Shown piece after piece: positions 41,577 through 50,995 of a stretch of 64,000 bases of DNA. The DNA is taken from positions 124,001-188,000 of the forward strand of contig NZ_JAOTIF010000004.1 of NCBI RefSeq assembly GCF_025628885.1, in the 5' to 3' direction. Every line of letters begins with the position of its first letter. Within the stretch, counting starts at the first letter, position 1. The stretch comes from Paraflavisolibacter caeni (GTDB lineage Bacteria > Bacteroidota > Bacteroidia > Chitinophagales > Chitinophagaceae). Made by a program: the position numbers and the translations under genes. Under the pieces are notes generated by a model. It did no database searches, was not told where the DNA came from, and worked only from the letters and a program-made list of their open reading frames with translations.

Positions 41577-42277
41577 TAGCTTTCTTTATCTTTTAAAATG
41601 TATCCCATGCCAACCTGTGTTTGAATTAACTTCTGAGGAAAGTTTTTATCAACCTTGTTCCTTACATAATTGATGTAAACATCTATCACATTGGTATTTG
41701 TATCAAAGTCAATATCCCAAACATTAATGGCAATATCTGCCCTTGAAACTACTTTATTTTTATTTCGCAACAAGTATTCTAATAACTGAAATTCTTTGGC
41801 TGTTAGAGTGATCTCCTTTTCACCCCTCCGCACTTCTTTGCTGTCTAAGTTAATTTCAAGGTCTGCAGCTTTTAAAACATTCCCGACTGGGATATTCTGA
41901 TTCATAGTCCGTTTCAGTAATACCCTGATCTTTAGTTGAAGCTCTTTAAATTCGAAAGGCTTGATTAGATAATCATCGGCGCCGGCATCATAGCCTTCAA
42001 TTTTGTCATTGAGCGCATTTAATGCAGTAAGCATAATGATGGGAATACTGCTATTTCGGCTACGAATGGCTTTACACAACTCATAACCATTCATACCTGG
42101 CAGGTTAATGTCTAATATAATTAAATTGTACTGATGTGTTGTAAAAAGCTTGTAACCAATAGCACCATCATAAGCAACTTCTGCAAAATATCCATTTTCT
42201 AACAATCCAAGCTTAAGCGTATCAGCAATTTTATGTTCATCTTCAACAATGAGTATTTTTCTTTCTTCGCCGGACAC
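41576..42277 (-). CDS. OmpR/PhoB-type response regulator
   Basis: 233 residues. Receiver domain: acid residues EDEH near 12-15, phospho-acceptor Asp in LIILDINLPGMNG, Thr in IIMLTALNALND, Lys in DYLIKPFEFKEL. Output domain 135-230 is a winged helix (ITLTAKEFQLLEYLLRNKNK, ending VGMGYILKD). It forms an operon with the histidine kinase by a TAATG overlap, so the pair is one two-component system. Regulated genes unknown. Confidence 0.95.
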   Translation of the reverse strand: MSGEERKILIVEDEHKIADTLKLGLLENGYFAEVAYDGAIGYKLFTTHQYNLIILDINLPGMNGYELCKAIRSRNSSIPIIMLTALNALNDKIEGYDAGADDYLIKPFEFKELQLKIRVLLKRTMNQNIPVGNVLKAADLEINLDSKEVRRGEKEITLTAKEFQLLEYLLRNKNKVVSRADIAINVWDIDFDTNTNVIDVYINYVRNKVDKNFPQKLIQTQVGMGYILKDKES

Positions 42278-42374
42278 GATATCTATTTTACAGCAAGTTA
42301 CATTCTATCAGAATATATTAGCAATAGAACAGATGGGAGATGTTTTTTCTAATCAATTTTTAATATAACAGTAT

Positions 42375-43427
42375 TTACTGTGTCCTTGCATTATCTATGA
42401 AGATCTTTTGTACCTGTCTTGGATTTTCAATGGTTGTATAAAATTCCTGAAGATACCTTAACATTAAGTCTCTTTCATTTTTCTTAATCAATTCGAACCC
42501 CGATACCAATGCAAAAACTTCTTCTTTTTTATTTCTGAAAATATCTAATGTCTCCTGTAATTCATCCATTCTTCTTGGGAAACCCCTGTATAATCTTTCT
42601 GTTACTTTCTCAATACCGAGTTCTTGGGTTGGAGTTGCATAATATGCATTGACCATACCAGCAAAGTCAAAATCATAAGGAACCACATAAGGCAGTGACA
42701 GTGAATCCTCCTTCGAGCGCATCAGCTTGATATTGTGGTAATTGGGAACTGACCAGTCAGTATTACCTACCATGTACTGAAAAATAGCCACTAATGTCAT
42801 TTGCTTACGATTAGTCTGCTCGGTTACAAAGGTTTTCCCTTCAACTTCTTTACAACTGTTACGCGCAGCCATATCATCAACATCTTCCATCAAAAAGCCA
42901 TATTGGGTGTATTCCTTCATTTTCTCCCTGGTATCTCTGTAAGTAACTTTTGACAGTCTAACCTTTAAACTCATATCAGTAAAAAGGGTGTACATTTTGT
43001 AAATAAGATATTCTGTCAAAAGCAACCTTTCTTCATTGGAAGACGGGCCGCAGCCACAGGTGAGTTTCATTTTCTTAAGAGGACTCAATACAGGAGAATT
43101 GGGCGTTTTAAAATTGACCATTAATCCTGGCATTCTGCAGTTTTGCCGGCGGAATTCACCACGGGCATATAACCGAATATCTTCAGTAATAGGATCAATT
43201 CCCGGCAAATTCATGGTCACTGATCCATTTTGATAAACACCTTTTTTCCGCTCTGACTGCATTTTCCTGAAATCAGTGGCAACTGTCATTTCCAATGGCC
43301 TGTCATCAAGAAAAAATTGCAAGCGATCTAATGAAGCAGTTTGGCTGGCAAAAGATGCAGTCTGACCTGTGGTCTGAAGCGTGTTCAGAAAGAAAGCCAA
43401 CAGGACAACCCATTGGATCTTTTTCAT
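42375..43427 (-). CDS. Secreted CotH/HipA-kinase-like protein
   Basis: 350 residues. Signal peptide (KIQWVVLLAFFLNTLQTTGQ). The mid part has a kinase-like signature: FQYMVGNTDWSVPNYHNIKL, then SLPYVVPYDFDFAGMVNAYY. The His-Asn pair and the DFDF metal-type motif align with the HN and DxD sites of CotH-type protein kinases. A Cys-rich stretch (KLTCGCGPSSNEERLLLTEY) is also conserved. An alternative is an unrelated secreted Bacteroidota hypothetical. No partner in an operon. The kinase-like reading is inference from a few motifs and not proven. Confidence 0.6.
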   Translation of the reverse strand: MKKIQWVVLLAFFLNTLQTTGQTASFASQTASLDRLQFFLDDRPLEMTVATDFRKMQSERKKGVYQNGSVTMNLPGIDPITEDIRLYARGEFRRQNCRMPGLMVNFKTPNSPVLSPLKKMKLTCGCGPSSNEERLLLTEYLIYKMYTLFTDMSLKVRLSKVTYRDTREKMKEYTQYGFLMEDVDDMAARNSCKEVEGKTFVTEQTNRKQMTLVAIFQYMVGNTDWSVPNYHNIKLMRSKEDSLSLPYVVPYDFDFAGMVNAYYATPTQELGIEKVTERLYRGFPRRMDELQETLDIFRNKKEEVFALVSGFELIKKNERDLMLRYLQEFYTTIENPRQVQKIFIDNARTQ

Positions 43428-43529
43428 AATATAAATGTTTGATTGTACAGATGGGGTTTAGGGACTCATTAAGATACAAATAATATTACAACTATCCCAT
43501 TTTAAAATTGCTTGGAATAGCATTATATT

Positions 43530-45146
43530 TTACTTCATGACTTCTTCAATAACTTTCCCAACCGTACCACTGGGCATCTGAATTTTTAATAAGGCAGAAA
43601 TAGTAGGGGCAATATCTGACATGTAAGTTTCCCTGTTCGTCTTTCCTTGCTTGATGCCCCATCCATACCATAATAGAGGTATATGCGCATCGTATGGATT
43701 CCATAATCCGTGTGTGGTTCCGGTAGTTGAGTAAGCTTCGATCCACTGTGCTTGTAAAATCAGCTGAATATCTCCACAACGGTTTGGATAATAGCCATTT
43801 GTGATCATATCTTTAATCTTGGAATTCAGCGTTGTCTGGGAAAGTTCATTAAGATCAAAAGCTCTGGCAATGCCAGGATGCTTGGTGATATTTCTTATAA
43901 TCCAATTTTTAACTTCTTTTGCGTTGATACCAGCCGAATCCAATAACTCCTGGTTGAGATAAAGCTGCAAGTTTTGGACTGTTGAAATTAGCTTAGGTTG
44001 TCCAAATTGTTTTTCTAAAGAATTATTCAGCGAATCAATAACCTTTGAGTAAAATAATCCGGAAGGTATTTTGTTTTCTTTTAAAAACTGGGGCACATGT
44101 GCTACTCCGTGGTCAGCAGACAGGAATACAAGGTATTCATTCTTTCCAACCTTGGTATCAAGAAAGTCCAGGAAATCTCCTAATTGTTTATCTAAACGCA
44201 GATATACATCTTCTTGTTCAATTGAATTGGGTCCAAAGCTGTGACCAACATAATCTGGACTTGAAAAACTGATAGCCAGGAAATCTGTAACTTCATCAGC
44301 TCCTAATTTTTCTGCATTAAGTGCAGCTTTTGCAAATTCTATTGTAAGTGCATTGCCATAAGGGGTTGCAGGAAGAATGCCATAATTTTTACCTATATAT
44401 TGTTTGAGGGTATGCGGGAAACTTGTGCTGCCAAAAAGATTGTTTTCAAATGTATTTTCATCCTTGCTGCTTTGCAAATAGGTGCCCACCGGGTACATTG
44501 TGTTCCAATCTTGCTGGTAATATTTGTCCACCAACTTTTTTGCATTAAAATCAGTTACCCACTTAGGTAACTCCTGCATATAGTAAGTAGAAGTAATCCA
44601 GTCGCCCGTTTTTGAATCATACCAATAGGCGCCATTTGCACTATGACCTGCCGGCAAAATGCTTCCCCTGTCTTTTAAAGCAATTCCAATTACCTTACTG
44701 CGGAAATTGGTTGCGAGTCGCAATTCATCACAAACTGAGGTTGTAAACATATTTACGGGGCTCATTAAACCGGCTTCAGTATTACTCCCAACAGTCTTTA
44801 CAGATTTATCTTCAGCACAGTAAACAGTGCGGTTTAAATTTTTATCAAACCAAAAGTTACCGGTAATACCATTAATGGCAGGCACAGAACCTGTATAAAT
44901 ACTGGCGTGTCCGCAGCCTGTAACAGTGGGTGAATAAGGGATTAATGTGTTTTCGCAACTAAATCCATTTTGTAATAATCTTTTAAAGCCACCGCTGCTG
45001 GAATAACGGTCAGCGTAACGGTATAAATAATCCCAACGCATCTGGTCTACCACGATCCCAACTACCAGTTTGGGACGGATGATTGTTTGGGCACCGGATA
45101 TGAATGAATTAGCAAAAATTAAAAGAAAAAGGATAATCCTCTGCAT
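43530..45146 (-). CDS. PafA-type alkaline phosphatase (phosphodiesterase superfamily)
   Basis: 538 residues. Signal peptide (RIILFLLIFANSFISGAQ). The alkaline-phosphatase superfamily core is intact: VGIVVDQMRWDYLYRYADRY with the first metal Asp, the nucleophile region SPTVTGCGHASIYTGSVPAI (Thr nucleophile, as in PafA), FSSPDYVGHSFGPNSIEQED and LVFLSADHGVAHVPQF. PafA of Bacteroidota is a calcium-activated phosphatase that is repressed little by phosphate. Monoester specificity is inferred from the motif pattern. It should be periplasmic or surface bound. It lies downstream of a secreted hypothetical gene on the same strand. Confidence 0.9.
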   Translation of the reverse strand: MQRIILFLLIFANSFISGAQTIIRPKLVVGIVVDQMRWDYLYRYADRYSSSGGFKRLLQNGFSCENTLIPYSPTVTGCGHASIYTGSVPAINGITGNFWFDKNLNRTVYCAEDKSVKTVGSNTEAGLMSPVNMFTTSVCDELRLATNFRSKVIGIALKDRGSILPAGHSANGAYWYDSKTGDWITSTYYMQELPKWVTDFNAKKLVDKYYQQDWNTMYPVGTYLQSSKDENTFENNLFGSTSFPHTLKQYIGKNYGILPATPYGNALTIEFAKAALNAEKLGADEVTDFLAISFSSPDYVGHSFGPNSIEQEDVYLRLDKQLGDFLDFLDTKVGKNEYLVFLSADHGVAHVPQFLKENKIPSGLFYSKVIDSLNNSLEKQFGQPKLISTVQNLQLYLNQELLDSAGINAKEVKNWIIRNITKHPGIARAFDLNELSQTTLNSKIKDMITNGYYPNRCGDIQLILQAQWIEAYSTTGTTHGLWNPYDAHIPLLWYGWGIKQGKTNRETYMSDIAPTISALLKIQMPSGTVGKVIEEVMK

Positions 45147-45247
45147 GAGATCAAGAATTTGGATCGCGAAGTTAGAGGAATAAAAGGCTGGAATTTCTAA
45201 TTACTGTTAAGACTTAATGAATTAGTAATCAATTAAAAGTGTTCTGC

Positions 45248-46375
45248 TTAATCTTCCAGTTTAAATCGAACCATTGCGTTTTTCTGTTCGGTAGATGTGA
45301 TTCTTACCTGGTACCTCTTATCTCCATCCTGAACGATCATCAAAGAAGTATTGGGTGGAAAACGGCCCATATTTTCGGCAACCATCACTAATGTGTGTTC
45401 AGAATTATCTTCATCCATTTTTAGGTTAATGGTAATAGGAGAGGCGGTAAGCCGTTGATTGGCTAGTAGCATTTTATTATCTAAGTAAATGGAAATCGTA
45501 TCATCGTCAATTTCGCCATTATCGTAAATCCTTATGACTAAATCTTTCTGCTTTACAGTTATTGTTTGTGCTAGTTCATTTTGACGAGACCTTGTAACTG
45601 TCGGTATGTTCATTGACGGTTTGGGCGCTTCCGTTTTTGGCGCTTCCTGTCTTGCTATTGGAGGCGTATTTTTTTTAATTGTATCTGGTTTTGACTTTAC
45701 GACAACATCTTTCGAGACAGGAGGTTTCGTTGATCCTTTCTGAGGCGTTGATTTTGCAGGTGCTTTCGTAACTGGTTTGGAAGCCGGAGGAGTAGAAGGT
45801 TTTTTTGTTGTGGAACTTGCTGAAGGCGGCTTAGTAGTGGCAACATTAGGCTTGTCAATAGCCGGATTGTTTCTAAGGAAGGGCTCTACATAAAAATCGG
45901 ATGTTACTACTTTCCTTAAATATACTTTTCCACTACCGCAACTTTCCCCTTTCGTAATGCCATATTTTTTATCCGACTTTTCATATTTACTTGTATAGGT
46001 GCCTTCCAGGAATTCCTCTTTACCAGATTTGGTGTAATTCATAAAAAGCTTCATAATACAAGCTACTGAACCGCCAGTCATTCTTAATTCAACAGTTTTA
46101 ATTTCCTGTATTAAAGCAGTCTGACCAGTCTTATTAAAAAAACCGGTAAGCGTTGCTTTGCCATAAAAAACCGTCGTAAGATAGGAATAGGAGACTCCGG
46201 AAATACTCTTTTGTGTATTTTGTTTTATTTGAATCTCAAACTTGTATTGGTCATTAAGATCTGTAAAAAAGTATCCTCGCCAAATGCCGGTTATATCCTG
46301 GGCGGCAGACGTAAATGAGGAAAAAACCAGTACGGTTAAGCAAAGTATAAGGGTGTAAAACTTCCTGATCTTCAT
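45248..46375 (-). CDS. Secreted hypothetical protein with Pro/Lys-rich linker
   Basis: 375 residues: signal peptide (LILCLTVLVFSSFTSAAQ), N-terminal beta domain (DITGIWRGYFFTDLNDQYKF with VACIMKLFMNYTKSG), a central linker of Ser/Thr/Pro/Lys (PSASSTTKKPSTPPASKP and so on, about 185-265), and a C-terminal beta domain (KDLVIRIYDNGEIDDDTISI, IYLDNKMLLA, ending RYQVRITSTEQKNA). The last part recalls a C2- or beta-propeller-like carbohydrate-binding module but I cannot name it. Two beta domains on a flexible linker suggest a binding protein outside the cell. It faces thrS with a 95-base divergent gap. Confidence 0.65.
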   Translation of the reverse strand: MKIRKFYTLILCLTVLVFSSFTSAAQDITGIWRGYFFTDLNDQYKFEIQIKQNTQKSISGVSYSYLTTVFYGKATLTGFFNKTGQTALIQEIKTVELRMTGGSVACIMKLFMNYTKSGKEEFLEGTYTSKYEKSDKKYGITKGESCGSGKVYLRKVVTSDFYVEPFLRNNPAIDKPNVATTKPPSASSTTKKPSTPPASKPVTKAPAKSTPQKGSTKPPVSKDVVVKSKPDTIKKNTPPIARQEAPKTEAPKPSMNIPTVTRSRQNELAQTITVKQKDLVIRIYDNGEIDDDTISIYLDNKMLLANQRLTASPITINLKMDEDNSEHTLVMVAENMGRFPPNTSLMIVQDGDKRYQVRITSTEQKNAMVRFKLED

Positions 46376-46470
46376 TACAGAGTGAAATTAATTAATCCTG
46401 CATTTAACGATTTTCTGCACTATGGCAAGAGTTTGTTAATTTTGCCGCTCTTTTAAGCCACAACAAAATT

Positions 46471-48405
46471 ATGATGAATATTACATTTCCGGATGGGGCA
46501 GTGCGGCAGTACGAAAAAGGCGTTACTGCCCTGGACATTGCCAAGTCCATTTCGGAAGGTTTAGCACGGAAGATTATAGCCGCCGAAGTGAATGGCGAGG
46601 TTTGGGATGCCACCCGTCCTATAGAAAATGATGCTACTTTAAAATTATTGACCTGGGACGATAAAGGTGGAAAAAGCACTTTCTGGCATTCTTCTGCCCA
46701 TTTGATGGCGGAATCTATTGAATCAATGTTTCCTGGCGTAAAGTTCTGGGTGGGTCCTGCAGTGGAAAATGGCTTTTATTATGACATTGACCTTGGGGAC
46801 AGGCACATTTCAGAAGATGACCTGCGCAAGTTGGAAGTGAAAATGGCAGAACTGGCAAAACAAAACAATGCTTATGTAAGGAAAGCCATTCCCAAAGCCG
46901 AAGCAATCCGGTATTTTACGGAAAAAGGAGATGAATATAAGCTGGACCTGCTCCAGGGGTTAAATGATGGAGAAATTACCTTTTATACCCAGGGAGCCTT
47001 TACAGATCTGTGCCGCGGGCCGCACTTACCTCATACAGGCTTAATTAAAGCCATCAAATTGACCAATATTGCCGGTGCATATTGGAAAGGGGATGAGAAA
47101 AATAAACAATTGATCCGTATTTATGGGGTAACATTTCCTTCTCAAAAACAGTTGGATGAATACCTGCAAATGCTGGAGGAAGCGAAAAAACGCGATCACC
47201 GGAAATTAGGTAAGGAATTGGCAATTTTTACATTCGATGATGATGTGGGCCCGGGTTTGCCTTTATGGTTGCCAAATGGAACTGTGATCATTGAAGAATT
47301 GGAAAAGCTGGCTAAAGAAACAGAGGAGGACGCTGGATATAAGCGCGTGGTGACACCACATATCGCTAAGGAAAGTATGTACCTGACCAGTGGCCACCTG
47401 CCTTATTACCAGGATAGTATGTACCCACCAATGGAATTGGAAGGTATTAAATACTACCTGAAGGCTATGAACTGCCCGCACCACCACAAGATTTTTGCAG
47501 CTGAGCCCAAAAGCTATAAAGACCTTCCTTTACGCTTGGCAGAGTATGGCACTTGCTACCGGTACGAGCAAAGTGGTGAGCTGTTTGGCCTGATGAGGGT
47601 TCGTTGCTTGCACATGAACGATGCTCATATTTACTGTACTAAAGACCAGTTCTTCCAGGAATTTAAGGCAGTAAACGATATGTATCTTAAATACTTTAAG
47701 ATCTTTGGTATTGATAAGTATGTCATGCGTTTGTCGCTCCATGAACCTTCCAAACTTGGTCAGAAATACATTAATGAACCTGAACTCTGGATTGAAACGG
47801 AAGAAATGGTGCGCCAGGTGTTAAAAGAAACGGGTACACCTTATGTGGAAGTTCCGGACGAGGGAGCATTCTACGGGCCAAAAATTGATGTGCAGATTTG
47901 GAGCGCTATTGGACGGGAATTTACTTTGGCAACCAACCAGGTGGATTTTGCTCAGGGCCGTCGCTTTAAATTGGAATATACCAATCATAATAATGAGGCT
48001 GATACTCCGCTGATTATTCACCGTGCACCTTTGGGTACCCATGAACGATTTATCGGATTCCTTTTAGAACATTATGCTGGTAAATTCCCGGCATGGTTGG
48101 CTCCTTTGCAGGTGAAAATATTACCAATCAGTGACAAGTTTATGGATTATGCCAAGACAGTTCTTTCTAAATTGAAGAAGGCAGGAATCCGCTCTGAGGT
48201 AGATGACCGGAACGAAAAGATTGGTAAAAAAATCAGGGATACAGAACTCATGAAGGTGCCTTATATGCTGGTAATTGGTGAAAAAGAAATGAATGAAGGA
48301 AAAGTTGCCATCCGCAGGCAAGGTAAAGGAGATTTAGGCACAAAAGATGCTGATGAATTTATCCAGGAAGTTAAAACTGAAATTGAAGAAAGGAGAGAGG
48401 GATAG
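46471..48405 (+). CDS. thrS: Threonyl-tRNA synthetase
   Basis: 644 residues. TGS domain 1-62 (ITFPDGAVRQYEKGVTALDI), editing domain with the metal site HSSAHLMAESIES and NGFYYDIDL, then the class II core: MNCPHHHKIF (zinc Cys/His), motif 2 YRYEQSGELFGLMRVR, TLATNQVDFAQGRRF and HRAPLGTHERFIGFLLEH, and an anticodon-binding domain (VKILPISDKFMDYAK). All parts complete. A TAATTTTG word (46437-46444) fits a Bacteroidota -7 promoter element 26 bases before the ATG, with only a weak -33 match. It is followed at 197 bases by infC. Confidence 0.97.
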   Translation: MMNITFPDGAVRQYEKGVTALDIAKSISEGLARKIIAAEVNGEVWDATRPIENDATLKLLTWDDKGGKSTFWHSSAHLMAESIESMFPGVKFWVGPAVENGFYYDIDLGDRHISEDDLRKLEVKMAELAKQNNAYVRKAIPKAEAIRYFTEKGDEYKLDLLQGLNDGEITFYTQGAFTDLCRGPHLPHTGLIKAIKLTNIAGAYWKGDEKNKQLIRIYGVTFPSQKQLDEYLQMLEEAKKRDHRKLGKELAIFTFDDDVGPGLPLWLPNGTVIIEELEKLAKETEEDAGYKRVVTPHIAKESMYLTSGHLPYYQDSMYPPMELEGIKYYLKAMNCPHHHKIFAAEPKSYKDLPLRLAEYGTCYRYEQSGELFGLMRVRCLHMNDAHIYCTKDQFFQEFKAVNDMYLKYFKIFGIDKYVMRLSLHEPSKLGQKYINEPELWIETEEMVRQVLKETGTPYVEVPDEGAFYGPKIDVQIWSAIGREFTLATNQVDFAQGRRFKLEYTNHNNEADTPLIIHRAPLGTHERFIGFLLEHYAGKFPAWLAPLQVKILPISDKFMDYAKTVLSKLKKAGIRSEVDDRNEKIGKKIRDTELMKVPYMLVIGEKEMNEGKVAIRRQGKGDLGTKDADEFIQEVKTEIEERREG

Positions 48406-48601
48406 ATTGCTCATTTTTAAGTGCAGCAAATATAATAAATAAATTATATTGCTTAAAGTAATGGGAATTGTTCTTGCAGCCTTTATATTTACAGTAATAA
48501 TAAATTATATTAGCAAAATAAAACCCGGCATAAACTTAAAAATAAAACAATATGATTCACAAGCAAGCGGATTGCCGGCTGCTGAATGTGAAGCTTAATT
48601 T

Positions 48602-49174
48602 ATGGCATTACCACATAGAGGTTTAAACAGGGGCAAGTTTGTTCCCCGTAAAGAAGCTGAACACCGTATTAACCATCACATTCGTGTTCCGCAAGTACGT
48701 TTGGTTGGCGACAATGTTACTGTTGGAGTTTATCCTACACAAGAGGCATTGAAAATCGCACAGGAACAAGCTCTTGACCTGGTAGAAATTTCTCCGCAGG
48801 CAGATCCTCCAGTTTGTAAAGTTGTTGACTATAATAAATTCCTTTACGATAAGAAGAAGAAAGAAAAGGAAATGAAGGCAAAGGCGAAAACTACCGAGAT
48901 GAAGGAAATTCGCTTTACACCTAATACGGATGACCACGATTTTGATTTCAAATCGAAGCATGCCGAGAACTTCCTTAAAGAAGGAAATAAAGTAAAGGCT
49001 TATGTACAATTCAAAGGACGTGCTATTCAGTTTAAAGACAGGGGTGAACTGCTTTTATTGAAATTCGCAGAGCGACTTGGAGAATTTGGCCAATTGGAAA
49101 GCATGCCGAAACTGGAAGGAAAACGTATGCTGGCTATTTTTACGCCAAAAGCGGTTAAGAAAAAAACATCTTAG
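48602..49174 (+). CDS. infC: Translation initiation factor IF-3
   Basis: 190 residues. N-terminal domain EHRINHHIRVPQVRLVGDNV, ALKIAQEQALDLVEISPQAD and PPVCKVVDYNKFLYDKKKKE, then the Lys-rich linker and the C-terminal domain MKEIRFTPNTDDHDFDFKSK and VKAYVQFKGRAIQFKDRGEL. IF-3 keeps the 30S subunit free and checks the start codon. The ATG at 48602 has an in-frame TAA eight bases upstream, so the start is secure, although infC often uses AUU or AUA. Normally rpmI and rplT follow; here a terminator and an unrelated gene follow instead. Confidence 0.97.
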   Translation: MALPHRGLNRGKFVPRKEAEHRINHHIRVPQVRLVGDNVTVGVYPTQEALKIAQEQALDLVEISPQADPPVCKVVDYNKFLYDKKKKEKEMKAKAKTTEMKEIRFTPNTDDHDFDFKSKHAENFLKEGNKVKAYVQFKGRAIQFKDRGELLLLKFAERLGEFGQLESMPKLEGKRMLAIFTPKAVKKKTS

Positions 49175-49195
49175 TACCTGAATTATAATGTAAGG

Positions 49196-49229
49196 AAATG
49201 CCGCAACCTGCAAAAGTTGCGGCATTTTT
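49196..49229 (+). terminator. Rho-independent terminator of infC
   Basis: AAATGCCGCAAC (49196-49207) pairs perfectly with GTTGCGGCATTT (49216-49227), followed by TTT. It follows the infC stop by 21 bases and shows that the thrS-infC unit ends here. Confidence 0.9.
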
Positions 49230-49252
49230 GTCACAAAAACATCCTTCAATTT

Positions 49253-49603
49253 ATGGATTTAGATTTTTTAAGAAGTTTCTGTTTGGGCTTAACTGCTTGT
49301 ACTGAAGATGTGAAGTGGGATAATGATCTTGTTTTTTCTATTGGAGGTAAAATGTTTTGCGTGGCCGCTTTGGATTTGCCATTCAAATGTTCTTTTAAAG
49401 TAAAAGATGAGGAGTTTGATGAACTTATGTGCCGGCCGCATTTTGAACCTGCACCTTATATGGCACGAGCTAAATGGGTTTTAGTAACAAATCCATCAGT
49501 TATACACAAAGACGAATGGGAAGCTTTTATCAGGCAAAGCTATGAGTTGGTAAAAGCTAAACTAACAAAGAAATTAAGAGTAGAATTGGGATTGGAGAAG
49601 TGA
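49253..49603 (+). CDS. MmcQ/YjbR-family protein
   Basis: 116 residues from MDLDFLRSFCLGLTACTEDV (49253); the frame from 49217 would start inside the terminator hairpin. Family signs: LRSFCLGLTACTEDVKWDND, FKCSFKVKDEEFDELMCR and PYMARAKWVLVTNPSVIHKD, then a C-terminal helix pair. Proteins of this family (CyaY-like fold) were suggested to bind DNA, but the evidence is thin. No operon; the gene sits just after the infC terminator. Confidence 0.88.
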   Translation: MDLDFLRSFCLGLTACTEDVKWDNDLVFSIGGKMFCVAALDLPFKCSFKVKDEEFDELMCRPHFEPAPYMARAKWVLVTNPSVIHKDEWEAFIRQSYELVKAKLTKKLRVELGLEK

Positions 49604-49701
49604 AGAACAAGTTCCTATAACTTCAAAATCCTCATTTGTCTTTATTAAAATCATATGCTTATTTCAAAAATTAAGGGTTTATACCTTCAAACTTAATTTA
49701 A

Positions 49702-50961
49702 ATGGCTACATCGCGTAAAGCAGCTATAAGTTTTATTTTTATTACCCTTCTCATAGATGTTACTGGACTTGGATTGATTATACCAGTAATGCCAAAATTG
49801 ATCGAGGGTCTGATCCATGGCAATATAAGTGAGGCATCCAAATGGGGCGGATGGTTAACTTTTGCTTATGCGATTATGCAGTTTGTGTTTGCACCAATCA
49901 TAGGCAACTTGAGCGATCGTTTTGGGAGACGTCCTGTATTGTTATTATCCTTATTGGGCTTTGGCATTGATTACCTCTTCTTGGCTTTTGCACCAACCAT
50001 CGGTTGGCTGTTCGTGGGTCGCATCATTGCAGGTATTACAGGAGCGTCTTTTACAACTGCTGCAGCATATATTGCCGATATCAGCACCAACGAAAACCGC
50101 ACGCAAAATTTTGGAATGATCGGTGCCGCATTTGGTCTGGGCTTTATCATTGGCCCTGTTATAGGCGGGCTACTGGGATCATTTGGACCAAGAATACCGT
50201 TTTTAGTAGCGGCAGGGTTGAGTTTATTGAATGCTCTTTATGGTTATTTCATTTTACCAGAGTCTTTGCCAAAGCAAAACCGAAGGGCCTTCGACTGGAA
50301 AAGAGCAAATCCGCTTGGGTCTTTACTTCATATAAGAAAATACGAAGGGATTGCCGGACTCACAGGATCGCTCATCCTGATTTACATTGCATCTCATGCG
50401 ATCCATAGCAATTGGACCTTCTTTACAATTGAAAAATTCAAATGGAATGAAAAGCTGATTGGAGCTTCTCTGGGAATGATTGGCTTTATGATGGCGCTTG
50501 TGCAAGGAGGACTTATTAGGTTTATAAATCCTCGGCTTGGGAATAAAAAAAGCATCTATGTTGGCTTAAGTTTTTATTCAATAGGATTGTTGTTGTTTGC
50601 ATTTTCAACGCAGAGCTGGATGCTATTTGCTTTTATGGTCCCTTATTGTATGGGCGGAATTGCTGGACCTGCTTTGCAGGCTGTTATTTCAAAACATGTT
50701 CCTGTTAATGAACAAGGCATTCTACAAGGAGCTTTGACAAGCTTGATGAGTGCGACTTCTATTATCGGCCCTCCCATAATGACCAACCTTTTTGCTTATT
50801 TTACAAAACCATCGGCTCCGGTTCATTTTCCCGGGGCCCCGTTTATGCTTGGAGCCATCTTGATGATAGCTAGTACTATGATAGCATATTTCTCGTTAAG
50901 ACCAGAAAAAAAAGAGGTAACTGAAGATATTCGCGTTACTGCTGATGTAGTGGAGGCCTAA
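49702..50961 (+). CDS. Major-facilitator-superfamily exporter, TetA-like
   Basis: 419 residues with twelve membrane helices. The TetA-type motif A is clear in the first loop: GNLSDRFGRRPVLLLSLLGF; motif B-like and C-like segments (FVGRIIAGITGASFTTAAAY; MIGAAFGLGFIIGPVIGGLL) follow. Members include tetracycline/H+ antiporters and many drug or unknown-substrate exporters; resistance is not implied. Start at MATSRKAAISF. It lies 34 bases upstream of hutI on the same strand, but a functional link is not obvious. Confidence 0.88.
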   Translation: MATSRKAAISFIFITLLIDVTGLGLIIPVMPKLIEGLIHGNISEASKWGGWLTFAYAIMQFVFAPIIGNLSDRFGRRPVLLLSLLGFGIDYLFLAFAPTIGWLFVGRIIAGITGASFTTAAAYIADISTNENRTQNFGMIGAAFGLGFIIGPVIGGLLGSFGPRIPFLVAAGLSLLNALYGYFILPESLPKQNRRAFDWKRANPLGSLLHIRKYEGIAGLTGSLILIYIASHAIHSNWTFFTIEKFKWNEKLIGASLGMIGFMMALVQGGLIRFINPRLGNKKSIYVGLSFYSIGLLLFAFSTQSWMLFAFMVPYCMGGIAGPALQAVISKHVPVNEQGILQGALTSLMSATSIIGPPIMTNLFAYFTKPSAPVHFPGAPFMLGAILMIASTMIAYFSLRPEKKEVTEDIRVTADVVEA

Positions 50962-50995
50962 TGTCAGAAAGAGTCCTGTTCTGAATATTATAAAG

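Noticed and set aside
49702-50961. Tetracycline-resistance gene
   Set aside because: Only the general TetA-type MFS motifs are seen; substrate cannot be inferred, and no resistance context such as a TetR gene or mobile element is present.
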